Source: Streptosporangiaceae bacterium NEAU-GS5
GTDB taxonomy: Bacteria > Actinomycetota > Actinomycetes > Streptosporangiales > Streptosporangiaceae
Reading direction: 5' to 3'
NCBI GenBank assembly: GCA_017592665.1
Contig: JAGFNW010000004.1
Coordinates: 124,001 to 188,000, forward strand
DNA: 64,000 bases
Every line of letters begins with the position of its first letter. Within the stretch, counting starts at the first letter, position 1. This document shows positions 53,326 to 62,320 of this stretch, in pieces. A model generated the notes under the pieces. It did not search any database and was not told the origin of the DNA. It saw nothing but the letters and a program-made list of their open reading frames with translations. Made by a program: the position numbers and the translations under genes.

Positions 53326-53530
53326 GTGATCTTGCACCATTTCCCACACCCCAGGTCAGCGCATTCGTGATCATGCAACAAGTCACTCCCCCGCAGGTCC
53401 AGACGTCGGTGATCATGCACCAGAAACAAAAGGGACCTGCATGATCACGAACCGCTCCACCTGCGGCTTGGGAACCAATGCAAGATCACCGAACCGCTGA
53501 CCTGCACATTGGGAAAACCTGCAAGATCAC
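53326..53530. repeat. Mirror-symmetric array of six GTGATC(A/T)TGCA motifs
   Basis: The 11-bp motif occurs at 53326-53336, 53367-53377 and 53409-53419 and, inverted, at 53438-53448, 53479-53489 and 53520-53530. Start-to-start spacing is 41, 42, 29, 41 and 41 bp. The sequence between motifs is also partly shared (CAGGTCAGCG, TTCGTGATC blocks), so each arm is a short run of about 41-bp units and the arms are inverted about 53428. No open frame is supported here. Confidence 0.9.
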
Positions 53531-53712
53531 GCGGAGGGGAAACGGACGCACCAGCGACACCGAGGACCAACACGAGCGGCGGGGAACGGAAGCGCCAGCG
53601 ACACAGGGACCCACCATGGGCGGCGGGAAACGGAAGCGCCAGCGACACAGGGACTCAGGGACCCAGGGACCCACCATGAGCGGCGGGAGACGAAGGCGCC
53701 AGCGGCGCGGGG
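53531..53712. repeat. Four tandem copies of a 45-bp unit
   Basis: Units beginning near 53531, 53576, 53620 and 53680, each with GCGG(C/A)GGG, then GGAAGCGCCAGCGACAC and GGGACCCACCATG in the middle copies. The third copy carries a 15-bp extra block. It adjoins the six-motif array directly. An overlapping open frame reads through both arrays and the tRNAs but shows no coding character. Confidence 0.8.
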
Positions 53713-53747
53713 GGTTCGGGGGGTCGTCCCCCCGTGTAAACGACGAA

Positions 53748-53792
53748 GCGACCCCGGGGAAGGAGCCCGAAGGGCTCCGACCACGGGGTCGC
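53748..53792 (-). terminator. Hairpin terminator after tRNA-Glu
   Basis: GCGACCCCG (53748-53756) pairs with CGGGGTCGC (53784-53792), enclosing a second hairpin (GGAGCCC/GGGCTCC, 53762-53778). It lies 9 bp past the 3' end of tRNA-Glu in the direction of transcription. Confidence 0.7.
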
Positions 53793-53800
53793 TATTCGCG

Positions 53801-53873
53801 TAGTCCCGAGCGGATTCGAACCGCCGCTACCGCCTTGAGAGGGCGGCGTCCTGGGCCACTAGACGACGGGACC
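53801..53873 (-). tRNA. tRNA-Glu (anticodon CTC)
   Basis: 73 nt on the minus strand. Acceptor GGTCCCG with CGGGACT (one G-U), D arm GTCT...AGGAC, anticodon stem CCGCC/GGCGG with loop CTCTCAA (anticodon CTC), T arm GGCGG-TTCGAAT-CCGCT, discriminator A. CCA is not encoded. Confidence 0.95.
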
Positions 53874-53909
53874 GCGTTCCTGCTTGTGCATGCTCCGGGG
53901 AGACGCACG

Positions 53910-53981
53910 CTGGGGTACCAGGACTCGAACCTAGAATGGCTGAACCAGAATCAGCTGTGTTGCCAATTACACCATACCCCA
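53910..53981 (-). tRNA. tRNA-Gln (anticodon CTG)
   Basis: 72 nt on the minus strand. Acceptor TGGGGTA/TACCCCA, D arm GTGT...ACAC, anticodon stem GCTGA/TCAGC with loop TTCTGGT (anticodon CTG), T arm CTAGG-TTCGAGT-CCTGG, discriminator G. It is followed 36 nt later by tRNA-Glu, so they are probably co-transcribed. Confidence 0.95.
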
Positions 53982-54119
53982 CTGTCACTCGAGCCCCATC
54001 CTGCGGGCTCTCGACGACTCCGAAAGGATAGCCCAGCTTGCGGCGCACTACCAAAACGATTGCCGATGACCCGCGCGTCTTAGGCTGGGGCGACGCACGA
54101 GTGTGAGGAGCTGTCGCCG

Positions 54120-56099
54120 ATGCAGCCGGCCGCCAACCCGTTTCTGATCCCCAGCGCCCTGCCGTACGGGCTGCCGCCTTTCGCGGACATCCGCGAGGAG
54201 CACTACCTGCCGGCCTTCGAGCAGGGCATGGCCGAGCACCTGGCCGAGGTCAGGAACATCGCCGACGGCCCGGAGCCGGCGACGTTCGCCAACACGATCG
54301 AGGCGCTGGAGCTGGCCGGGCAGTTGCTCGACCGGGTGGCCACGGTGTTCTTCACCATGGTGTCGTCGCATTCGACCGAGGGTGTGCAGGAGATCCAGAA
54401 GGAGATCACGCCGCGGCTGGCCAAGCACGCCGATGCCATCCACCTCGACGCGGCGCTGTTCGCCCGGATCGAGGCCGTACGCACCGACGATCCCGACGAG
54501 AGCTGGCTGCTGGAGCGCTACCGCACCGACTTCCGGCGGGCGGGGGCCGGTCTGGCGACGGCCGATCAGGAGCGGCTGCGGCAGATCAACGAGGAGCTGT
54601 CGACGCTGGGCACACGCTTCCAGCAGAACCTGCTGAAGGACACCAACGATCGCGCGGTGGAGGTCGGCGACGCGGCGGAGCTCGCCGGGCTGTCGGAGGA
54701 CGCCGTCCGTGGCCTGCGTGACACGGCGGCCGAGCGCGGGCTCGAGGGGAAGTATCTGATCACCCTGGGCCTGCCGACCGGTCAGCCGGTGCTCGCCTCT
54801 CTCACCGACCGTGAGCTGCGACGGCGTGTTCACGAGGCGTCAGCGGGCCGAGGCGGGCAGAACGCCGAGCTGATCACTCGGATCGCCGTCCTGCGGGCCG
54901 AGCGGGCGCGCCTGCTCGGATACGGCGACCACGCCGAATACGTCCTGGCCGACCAGACGGCGGGCACGCCGGGCGCCGTCACGGAGATGCTCGACAAGCT
55001 GGTCGCGCCCGCCGTCGCCAACGCGCGCCGGGAGCAGGCCGACCTGTCGGAGATGGCCGGCTTCGAGATCGAGGCCTGGGATTGGGCGTTCTACGCGGAG
55101 AAGGTGCGCAAGGCCCGCTACGCCATCGACGCGGCGGCCATGCGGCCTTTCTTCGAGCTCGACCGGGTCCTCCGCGACGGCGTCTTCTATGCGGCGACGA
55201 GGCTGTACGGGATCACCTTCACCGAGCGTCCCGACCTGGTGGGCTATCAGCCGGACGTCCGGGTTTTCGAGGTGTTCAACGAGGACGGCTCGCCGCTCGG
55301 GCTCTACCTGGGCGACTACTTCGCCCGCGCCTCCAAGCGCGGCGGGGCGTGGATGAACAGCCTGGTGAAGCAGTCCCACCTGGAAGGCCTCAAGCCGGTC
55401 GTGGTCAACAACCTCAACCTGGTCAAGGGCGAGCCGACGCTGATGACGTTCGACGAGGTCAACACGCTGTTCCACGAGTTCGGGCACGCTCTGCACGCGC
55501 TGTTCTCCGACGTGCGCTTCCCCCGCTTCTCGGGCACGTCCGTGCCGCGCGACTTCGTGGAGTATCCGTCCCAGGTCAACGAGATGTGGGCGACCGATCC
55601 CGAGATCGTGGCCAACTACGCCCGCCATCACGAGACCGGCGAGCCCATGCCGCAGGAGCTGGTCGACCGGATGATCGCGGCGCAGAAGTTCAACCAGGGC
55701 TTCGCGACCGTCGAATATCTGGCGGCGACCCTGCTCGACTGGGCGTGGCACACCTCCTACGACGGCGGTGACGCGTACGCCTTCGAGGAGCGGGCGCTGA
55801 CCGAGGCGGGCGTGGCCCTGAAGGCCGTACCGCCGCGCTACCGCAGCACCTACTTCGCTCATATCTGGTCGAGTGGCTACGCGGCGGGCTACTACTCCTA
55901 TATCTGGAGCGAGGTGCTCGACGCGGACACGGTCGAGTGGTTCGCCGAGAACGGCGGGCTGTCCCGCGCGAACGGCGACCGCTTCCGCCGCGACCTGCTG
56001 TCGAAGGGCGGCAGTCTGGACGCCATGACCGCGTTCCGTGCCTTCCGCGGCCGCGACCCCGAGATCGCCCCGCTGCTCGCCCGCCGCGGCCTGGATTAG
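54120..56099 (+). CDS. M3-family oligopeptidase (Dcp/OpdA-like)
   Basis: 659-aa zinc metallopeptidase for cytosolic peptides. The zinc motif HEFGHALH sits in TLFHEFGHALHALF (about 455-468) with the third ligand Glu in EYPSQVNEMW. Helical N-terminal part (PPFADIREEHYLPAFEQGM) and the C-terminal YYSYIWSEVLDAD are typical. Dcp removes C-terminal dipeptides; endopeptidase OpdA is the close alternative. ATG 54120 has a GAGGAG site about 11 nt upstream. No signal peptide. Confidence 0.94.
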   Translation: MQPAANPFLIPSALPYGLPPFADIREEHYLPAFEQGMAEHLAEVRNIADGPEPATFANTIEALELAGQLLDRVATVFFTMVSSHSTEGVQEIQKEITPRLAKHADAIHLDAALFARIEAVRTDDPDESWLLERYRTDFRRAGAGLATADQERLRQINEELSTLGTRFQQNLLKDTNDRAVEVGDAAELAGLSEDAVRGLRDTAAERGLEGKYLITLGLPTGQPVLASLTDRELRRRVHEASAGRGGQNAELITRIAVLRAERARLLGYGDHAEYVLADQTAGTPGAVTEMLDKLVAPAVANARREQADLSEMAGFEIEAWDWAFYAEKVRKARYAIDAAAMRPFFELDRVLRDGVFYAATRLYGITFTERPDLVGYQPDVRVFEVFNEDGSPLGLYLGDYFARASKRGGAWMNSLVKQSHLEGLKPVVVNNLNLVKGEPTLMTFDEVNTLFHEFGHALHALFSDVRFPRFSGTSVPRDFVEYPSQVNEMWATDPEIVANYARHHETGEPMPQELVDRMIAAQKFNQGFATVEYLAATLLDWAWHTSYDGGDAYAFEERALTEAGVALKAVPPRYRSTYFAHIWSSGYAAGYYSYIWSEVLDADTVEWFAENGGLSRANGDRFRRDLLSKGGSLDAMTAFRAFRGRDPEIAPLLARRGLD

Positions 56100-56131
56100 C
56101 CTCCAGGCCCGGCCGGATTTACGCTGTTGGC

Positions 56132-57190
56132 GTGCCGCTGTCACCCCGATCGCAGGCCCTTCATTCGCTGAGCCGCATGTTCCAGGCGGCGCTGCCGCCT
56201 CCCGGGCAGCCCGTGACGCTTGGTGAGGTCCTCACGCGGCACGCCGAGATCCTTTCGGAGGCGCACGAGCGCGGGCTGGAAGCGGCTGAGGCGCTGCTCA
56301 GAGGCCGCCGGCCCGAAGATCGGCCAGGGCTGAGCGCGGCGGATTTCCGGGCCGTGATCGCCAGAGAGTACGGCTTCGCCGACTGGGCCGCCGTGACGGA
56401 CCGGTGGGACAGGCCGGTGGATCCGCGGTTCGAGGCCGCGGCCGACGCCATCACGTCCGGCGAGCTCGATGTCCTACGCGCCTCGCTGGACGAGGATCCG
56501 GCGCTGGTCCGGGCTCGTTCGGCGTTCGGGCACCGCGCCGCCCTGATCCACTACGTCGCGGCCAACGGGGTCGAGTCGACCCGGCAGTGGCAGTCGCCGT
56601 CGAACGCCGTGGAGATCCTGCGTCTGCTGCTCGACCGCGGCGCCAATCCGGATGAACTGTGCGACACCTACAACGGCGGGTCGGCTCAGACGCCCATGTG
56701 CCTGCTGGTCTCCTCATGCCATCCGGCGGAGGCGGGCGTGCAGGCCGATCTCGTCACCGAGCTCGTACGCGGCGGCGCGACGCCGGACGGCCTCGACGGC
56801 GACGGGCTGCCGCTCTGGACCGCCATCACCTTCGGATACACCGCCGCGGCGAGCGCGCTGGCGCAGGCCGGAGCCCGGGTGGACAACCTGGTCTTCGCCG
56901 CGGCGCTGGGCGATCTGCCCGCGGTGCGGGCCTGTTTCGACGCCGACGGACGGCTCCGGGCGGCCGGCGACGCGATCAGGATCGGCGCTCGCGGCCCTGT
57001 CTTCGACCCGGACCACATGGTCGAATATGCGCTGATCTACGCCAGTGCCCATGCGCGGCGCGAGGTCGTGGAATTCCTGCTCACCAAGAATCCCGACCTC
57101 GGCGTAACCGAGCCGATGTTTCACGGCACCGCGGCCGGCGCCGCGCGCTACCACGGGCACGACGACATCGTGGCCCTGCTGACGTCGTGA
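56132..57190 (+). CDS. Ankyrin-repeat protein
   Basis: 352 aa, soluble. An N-terminal helical section (about 1-100, with AREYGFADWAAVTDRW) precedes ankyrin repeats: ITSGELDVLRASLDEDPALV, AVEILRLLLDRGANPDEL, GDLPAVRACFDADG, and the final EFLLTKNPDLGVTEPMFHGT and GHDDIVALL. Similar 'ankyrin repeat' proteins are common in actinobacteria, without known partners. GTG 56132 follows a TACGCT box at 6 nt, suggesting a leaderless mRNA; an internal ATG at 56178 is possible. Confidence 0.8.
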   Translation: MPLSPRSQALHSLSRMFQAALPPPGQPVTLGEVLTRHAEILSEAHERGLEAAEALLRGRRPEDRPGLSAADFRAVIAREYGFADWAAVTDRWDRPVDPRFEAAADAITSGELDVLRASLDEDPALVRARSAFGHRAALIHYVAANGVESTRQWQSPSNAVEILRLLLDRGANPDELCDTYNGGSAQTPMCLLVSSCHPAEAGVQADLVTELVRGGATPDGLDGDGLPLWTAITFGYTAAASALAQAGARVDNLVFAAALGDLPAVRACFDADGRLRAAGDAIRIGARGPVFDPDHMVEYALIYASAHARREVVEFLLTKNPDLGVTEPMFHGTAAGAARYHGHDDIVALLTS

Positions 57191-57199
57191 TCCGGCCGG

Positions 57200-58558
57200 C
57201 TACCCCAGGCGGGCGAGAGCCGTACGGACTCGGTCGAGAGAGCGCTCGCGGCCGAGGACCTCGATGGACTCGAAGAGGGGCAGGCCCACGGTCCGGCCGG
57301 TGACGGCGACCCGGACGGGGGCCTGGGCCTTGCCCAGCTTCAGCCCGTGCTCGGCGCCGACCTCTTCGAGCGCCGTCTTCAGCGACTCGGGATCCCAGCT
57401 GACGGCCTCCAGGCGTGCCGCGTACGCACTGAGGATCTCGCGGGCCGGGCCACGCATGGCCCGCTCCCACGAGGCCTCGTCGAAGACGTCCTGGAACAGG
57501 AACTCGACGTTGGCCCGGATCTCGGAAAGGACGGTGACACGCGTCTGGGCCAGCTCGGCGACCTGGGTGAAGACGTCGAGATCCCAGTCGGGGTCGAGGA
57601 ACGGCGCGCAGCGCTCGACGAAGGTCTCCAGCGGGAGCGCGCGAATGTACTCCCCGTTGAAGGCGCGCAGCTTCTTCTCGTCGAAGAACGCGTTGGAGGA
57701 GTTGACGTCCTCCAGCCGGAACTCGGGGACCATCTCGGACCAGGGGACGATCTCGCGGCCGTCGCGCGGCGCCCAGCCGAGCAGCATCAGGTAGTTGACC
57801 ATGGCCTCGGCCAGGTAGCCCTCGTCGCGGTAGGACTCCAGGGCGACCTTGTCACGCCGCTTGGACAGCTTCTTGCGCTGCTCGTTGACGATGACGGGCA
57901 GGTGCGCCCACACGGGCGGGGTGGCGCCGAGGGCCGGCCACAGCAGCATCTGGCGCTGCGCGTTGCCCAGGTGCTCCTCGCCGCGGATCACGTGGGTGAT
58001 GCCCTGGGTGATGTCGTCGACGGCGTTGGCGAGCACGTAGAGGGGGGAGCCGTCGCTCCGGGCGATGACGAAGTCTTCCTGGGCGTCGTTGGGGAACTCG
58101 ACTCGGCCGCGGATGACGTCGTCGACCACGGTGACGCCGTCGTCGGGCGTGCGGAAACGGACGGCGCCCGAGGTGAGGCCGCGGTCGCGGCAGAAGCCGT
58201 CGTAGCCCTTGTGCTCAGAGCCGGTCCGTGCGACGAGGGTCTCGCGGGTGCAGTCGCAGTAGTAGGCCTTGCCGTCGGCCAGCAGTTTGGCCACCGCCTC
58301 GCGGTGCTGCGGCTCGAAGGCGGACTGGAAGTAGGGCCCTTCGAAGGCGGGGTGCTCGCCGCCGATGCCGATCCAGTGGAGGGCCGCGATGATGCCCTCG
58401 GTCCACTCGGGCCGGTTGCGCGCGGCGTCGGTGTCTTCGATGCGCAGCACGAACCGGCCGCCCGCGCGCTCGGCCAGCGCCCAGTTGAACAGCGCCGAGC
58501 GGGCGCCGCCCACGTGGAACATGCCGGTCGGGGACGGCGCGAAGCGCACCCTAATCAC
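57200..58558 (-). CDS. gltX: Glutamate--tRNA ligase
   Basis: Class I synthetase, 452 aa. HIGH-type motif in [14 protein letters not shown] (about 5-18), [11 protein letters not shown] region with Cys residues of the zinc site, KMSKS-type KKLSKRRD, and the C-terminal anticodon-binding helical domain ([18 protein letters not shown]). GTG 58558 overlaps the FAH gene by 8 bp, so they are coupled. A tRNA-Glu gene lies 3.3 kb away on the same strand. Confidence 0.96.
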   Translation of the reverse strand: MIRVRFAPSPTGMFHVGGARSALFNWALAERAGGRFVLRIEDTDAARNRPEWTEGIIAALHWIGIGGEHPAFEGPYFQSAFEPQHREAVAKLLADGKAYYCDCTRETLVARTGSEHKGYDGFCRDRGLTSGAVRFRTPDDGVTVVDDVIRGRVEFPNDAQEDFVIARSDGSPLYVLANAVDDITQGITHVIRGEEHLGNAQRQMLLWPALGATPPVWAHLPVIVNEQRKKLSKRRDKVALESYRDEGYLAEAMVNYLMLLGWAPRDGREIVPWSEMVPEFRLEDVNSSNAFFDEKKLRAFNGEYIRALPLETFVERCAPFLDPDWDLDVFTQVAELAQTRVTVLSEIRANVEFLFQDVFDEASWERAMRGPAREILSAYAARLEAVSWDPESLKTALEEVGAEHGLKLGKAQAPVRVAVTGRTVGLPLFESIEVLGRERSLDRVRTALARLG

Positions 58559-59321
58559 GGGAAACCACCCTGTTCGTGAGAGTTCCGATGCCTTCGATGC
58601 CGACGCTGACCTCGTCGCCGACCTGCAGCGGGCCGACACCGGCGGGCGTGCCGGTGAGGATGACGTCGCCGGGAAGCATGGTCATGACGTTGGTCACGTG
58701 CGCGATCAGCGTCGGGATGTCGTGCACGAGCTGGGAGGTGCGCCCGCTCTGCCGCAGGTCGCCGTTGACGCTCGTGGTCAGCGCGAGGTCGCCCGGGTCG
58801 AGCGAGGTCTCGATCCACGGCCCGAGCGGGCAGAACGTGTCGAAGCCCTTGGCCCGGGTGAACTGCACGTCCTTCTTCTGCAGGTCGCGCGCGGTGACGT
58901 CGTTGGCGCAGGTGTAGCCGAAGATGACGTCGGCGGCGCGCTCCCGCGGCACCTCGCGGCACAGCCGCCCGATCACGATGGCCAGCTCGCCCTCGTAGTC
59001 GACGCGGGACGACAGCTTCTCGGGATAGGCGATCGCCTCGCCCGGCCCGATCACCGTGGTCGACGGCTTGATGAACATGATCGGCTCGTCGGGGACGTCG
59101 TTGCCCATCTCGGCCGCGTGATCGGCGTAGTTGCGCCCGATGGCGACCACCTTGGTCGGCAACATGGGCGCCACCAGCCGGATCTCCGACACCGGATAGC
59201 GCTCGCCGGTGAACTCGACGCCGCCGAACGGATGCCCCGCGACCTTGGAGATGACCTGGCCGTCCTCTTCCACCACGCCGAAGGCGATCCCGTCGCCGGT
59301 GGCGAACCTCGCTATACGCAC
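58551..59321 (-). CDS. Fumarylacetoacetate hydrolase-family protein
   Basis: 256 aa. FAH fold: [44 protein letters not shown] (metal Glu and Asp), [24 protein letters not shown]-like [12 protein letters not shown], and [12 protein letters not shown]. Members include oxaloacetate decarboxylases/tautomerases and acylpyruvate hydrolases; the substrate is not determined. GTG 59321 follows TAACCT (59334-59329) by 7 nt, so the FAH-gltX mRNA is probably leaderless. Confidence 0.9.
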   Translation of the reverse strand: MRIARFATGDGIAFGVVEEDGQVISKVAGHPFGGVEFTGERYPVSEIRLVAPMLPTKVVAIGRNYADHAAEMGNDVPDEPIMFIKPSTTVIGPGEAIAYPEKLSSRVDYEGELAIVIGRLCREVPRERAADVIFGYTCANDVTARDLQKKDVQFTRAKGFDTFCPLGPWIETSLDPGDLALTTSVNGDLRQSGRTSQLVHDIPTLIAHVTNVMTMLPGDVILTGTPAGVGPLQVGDEVSVGIEGIGTLTNRVVSRD

Positions 59322-59384
59322 GGCTACCAGGTTAGCGGTGCGGCCTGTATGTTAGTGACGACTTACGTTAGCGAGGAGAGAAGA

Positions 59385-59690
59385 ATGGCTGAGTGGATCA
59401 CCTTCCTGCACCCGCCCCGCGAGAACTTCGCGGCCACCATGACCGATCGCGAGCGTGAGGTGTGGGCCCGCCACTTCGAACGGCTCACACGGCTGCACGC
59501 CGAGGGCGTCATCATTCTGGTCGGCCCCACGCTCGGCCCGATCAACACGGGGATCTGCGTCTTCGAAGCCCCCGACGAGCAGGCCGCGCGAAAGCTCATG
59601 AACGAGGATCCGACCATCGTCGAAGGCATGGCCACCGGCGAGCTGCGCCCGTTCAAGTTGTCCCTCCTGCGCGGCCGAGAAGCCTCCTAG
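59385..59690 (+). CDS. YCII-family protein
   Basis: 101 aa YCII-like ferredoxin fold: MAEWITFLHPPRENFAATMT, HFERLTRLHAEGVIILVGP, then GICVFEAPDEQAARKLMNED. ATG 59385 has a GAGGAGAG ribosome site. It converges with the hydrolase gene with a 4-bp overlap. Function of the family is poorly defined. Confidence 0.85.
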   Translation: MAEWITFLHPPRENFAATMTDREREVWARHFERLTRLHAEGVIILVGPTLGPINTGICVFEAPDEQAARKLMNEDPTIVEGMATGELRPFKLSLLRGREAS

Positions 59691-60490
59691 AGGGCCTTTT
59701 CGAGCGTGGCCGCGAAGGCGTCGACGTGGGTGCCGAAACCGCCGTGGGCGCCGGGGAACACCAGGGGATCCAGGCCGAGCCGCTCGGCCAGCGCCAACGT
59801 GGTCGTGTGCTGCACCTCCCCGGCGGAGTCGGCCCCGATGCCGGCGATGACCGGGGCGGCGGCGAGCGCGGCCAGGTCGGGGACATACCGCCCGAACGGC
59901 GGCACCTCGTATCCGATGAAGAACTCCATGTTGCCCATCATCCGCCGCATGACCTCGGGCGCCGGCTCCTCCTGCGGCCCAAGACCCTGCGGCTCCTCCG
60001 GTCCGAAGGCCGCGGTCAGCACGGCCGAGGCGGCCGCCCAGCCCTCCTTGTGGAAGGTGTCCTCGATGTTCTGGAGCACGTCGTGCCAGTGGCGCTCATA
60101 GTCGGGCAGCAGGGTGAACAGCGGCGGCTCGTGGGCGACCAGGGTTCGTACGCGCTGGGGGTGGCGGGTGGCCAGCGCGAGCCCGATCATCGCGCCCGAG
60201 CTGTTGCCGAAGACGTCCGCCGGGCCGTCGCCGGCCACCGCCGACAGCACGCGCGCGGCGTCGTCGGCGTGGACCTCGATCTCCTGCGGCTGGGGCGGCC
60301 CGTCCAGCGGGCTGCGCGAGTTGCCTCTCCGGTCGTACGTGATGACGGTGCGCCGATCCGCGAGCCGGTCGGCCAGGGCGGTGAATCCGTCCGCGTCGTA
60401 CACCCCGCCGCAGATCAGCAGCAGCGCCGGCCCTGAGCCGCGGACCTCGTAGTAGAGCGTGGCCCCGGGCGCCTGCAGCGTGTCGGTCAT
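59687..60490 (-). CDS. Alpha/beta hydrolase
   Basis: 267 aa. Nucleophile elbow GNSSGA (Ser about 101), oxyanion region ICGGVYDADGF, an Asp near GIGADSAGEV and the catalytic His in GAHGGFGTH near the C-terminus. Substrate unknown. ATG 60490 has a GGAGGAGG ribosome site. The open frame further upstream is antisense to the heparinase gene. Confidence 0.9.
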   Translation of the reverse strand: MTDTLQAPGATLYYEVRGSGPALLLICGGVYDADGFTALADRLADRRTVITYDRRGNSRSPLDGPPQPQEIEVHADDAARVLSAVAGDGPADVFGNSSGAMIGLALATRHPQRVRTLVAHEPPLFTLLPDYERHWHDVLQNIEDTFHKEGWAAASAVLTAAFGPEEPQGLGPQEEPAPEVMRRMMGNMEFFIGYEVPPFGRYVPDLAALAAAPVIAGIGADSAGEVQHTTTLALAERLGLDPLVFPGAHGGFGTHVDAFAATLEKAL

Positions 60491-60568
60491 GGTGTCCTCC
60501 TCCGTAGGGGTTGCGTGGTGGGGTCGGAGCCGGCCACCGATCCTCGACATCCCTTGCCGGATTTTCCT

Positions 60569-60601
60569 GATAACGATGTTGCCAGGGTGCTTGCCGTTAT
60601 C
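60569..60601. promoter_or_regulatory. Operator-like inverted repeat in a divergent gap
   Basis: GATAACG (60569-60575) and CGTTATC (60595-60601) face each other across 19 bp between the divergent hydrolase and heparinase genes. The site could bind a dimeric regulator of either gene. Confidence 0.35.
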
Positions 60602-60658
60602 CCCTGATTTCGGACAGCATGATCCACCCCCTCCCACGCAAGGTCGGAAGGAACACGC

Positions 60659-62320
60659 GTGCCCGGCCGCACCCTCGCCCTGCTCACGGCGCTGCTTGTC
60701 ACTGTTTGCACGGTCACCACACCTGCCGTGGCGGCGCCGAGCGGCCGGCGGACCGCCGAATGCCAGGGCGACTGGTTGCCGGGCACCCCGACCTCGTCGG
60801 ACATCATCAAGGGCGAGCTGTCCTTCCTGGATCTGCCCTCGGTCAAAGTGGGCGACAAGATCAACTGGAAGATGGACCCCTACCACAACCGGTCCTGGCA
60901 GATGGTCTTCCAGTCGTTGCGGTGGATGGGACGGCTGGTCGCCGACTACGAGTCGACCGGCACCCAGAACTATCTCAACCGGGCCATCGACATCGCCAAG
61001 CAGTGGGTGGCCGCCAACCCGCCGGGCGGGGGCGCCAAATACGCATGGGCGGAGCATCCGATCGCGCTCCGGGCGCCCGCGCTCGTATGCCTCAGCATGC
61101 ACACCTCCGGCGCATGGCTCACCAACACCCTCAAGGCGCACGCCAAGGCCCTTTCCGACCCCCGCCACTACGAGCTCGGCCACAACCACGGCCTCGACCA
61201 GGACATCGGCCTGCTGCGGATCGCGTGCCGCTACGGCAACAAGGGCTACCGCGACCTCGCGCTGTCGCGGATGGTCAAGTCGATGAAGCTGGACATCGAC
61301 TCGGAGGGCGCGCTTCGCGAGCAGGCCCCCCGCTACGCCATCTACGTGTACGACAAGCTCAAGGTGGCGATCGACTCGATCCACGACTGCCACGTCAAGG
61401 TCCCGGCCGAGCTGGACCGGCGCTGGGAGAAACTGCCCAAACACATCGCCGCGGCGACCATGCCGAACGGCTACCTCGTGCCGCTGGGCGATGGGGCGGC
61501 CGACGTGCAGCCTGTGGCGTTCCCGCACCCGGACGCCAAGGTCCAGGTGTTCAGCGCCGGCTACGTCTTCGGCCGGACGAAGTGGGGCGACCCGCAGTCG
61601 GCCTACTACTCGATCCGCTTCGGGCCGGGGCTGAAGTTCCACGGCCATGAGGACCACCTCGGCGTCACGTACTACGCGCAGGGCCGCAACCTGCTCACCG
61701 AGGCCGGGTTCGTCTCGTACGAGGGCACGCCGTATCGCCGTTGGACGATCACCCCGGAGGCGCACAACGTGCCGATCGTGGTCGGCAAGGCCTTCCATGG
61801 ACGGACCCCGTCAAAGCTCACCCGCCGGTCGATCGACAAGAACAGGCAGTCGTTCACCATTACGGACACCGCGTACGGCGTCCGCCGGACCAGGGCGATC
61901 CTGGTCAACCACGATCAGGACGTCATGGCCGTGCTCGATCGCCCCGGATCCGGGAAAATCCGGAATCTGTGGCACTTTGATTCGGCTTTGAAGGTCTTCT
62001 CCAACAAGGGCGGCACGGTCGTCGTCGGCAACGGCGCCTGGCGGGCCTCACTGGTCCAGTTCAACGCGTCGACGTGCGCGCCGATCGCGGGTCAGAAGAT
62101 CGTCACGGGGGCGACCCGGCCGTACCAGGGCTGGATCTCCCTGGCGTACGAGCAGAAGACCCCGGCGCCGGCGGTGCTGTCCCCCGCGGCGCCGGCCCTG
62201 CTGACGGTCGTGGTGCCGGGAACCGACCGCCCCGAGGTCACCTGCTCCGGCCGGAGCGTGATCGCGCACACCCCGACCGGCCCGGTCCGCTTCCGAATTT
62301 CCGGATATGACCTGATTTAG
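60659..62320 (+). CDS. Secreted heparinase II/III-like polysaccharide lyase
   Basis: 553 aa. GTG 60659 with a GGAAGGA ribosome site. Sec signal peptide about 1-26 (TLALLTALLVTVCTVTTPAVAA). An alpha-helical barrel (about 40-270) with GHNHGLDQDIGLLRIA is followed by a beta-sandwich with FHGHEDHLGVTYYAQGRNLL, the HxxHxD-like catalytic stretch of heparinase II/III and alginate lyases, and a further beta domain. Cysteine pairs in the mature part may form disulfides. The substrate is an extracellular uronic-acid polysaccharide, not determined. The 3' end overlaps cimA by 4 bp. Confidence 0.85.
   Translation: MPGRTLALLTALLVTVCTVTTPAVAAPSGRRTAECQGDWLPGTPTSSDIIKGELSFLDLPSVKVGDKINWKMDPYHNRSWQMVFQSLRWMGRLVADYESTGTQNYLNRAIDIAKQWVAANPPGGGAKYAWAEHPIALRAPALVCLSMHTSGAWLTNTLKAHAKALSDPRHYELGHNHGLDQDIGLLRIACRYGNKGYRDLALSRMVKSMKLDIDSEGALREQAPRYAIYVYDKLKVAIDSIHDCHVKVPAELDRRWEKLPKHIAAATMPNGYLVPLGDGAADVQPVAFPHPDAKVQVFSAGYVFGRTKWGDPQSAYYSIRFGPGLKFHGHEDHLGVTYYAQGRNLLTEAGFVSYEGTPYRRWTITPEAHNVPIVVGKAFHGRTPSKLTRRSIDKNRQSFTITDTAYGVRRTRAILVNHDQDVMAVLDRPGSGKIRNLWHFDSALKVFSNKGGTVVVGNGAWRASLVQFNASTCAPIAGQKIVTGATRPYQGWISLAYEQKTPAPAVLSPAAPALLTVVVPGTDRPEVTCSGRSVIAHTPTGPVRFRISGYDLI

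Noticed and set aside
53326-53530. Possible CRISPR array or attachment site
   Set aside because: Motifs are only 11 bp, half are inverted, the intervening sequence is itself repeated, and no integrase or cas gene is near.
53478-54083. 201-codon frame over the repeats and both tRNA genes
   Set aside because: It overlaps two well-formed tRNAs and repeat arrays and shows no coding pattern.
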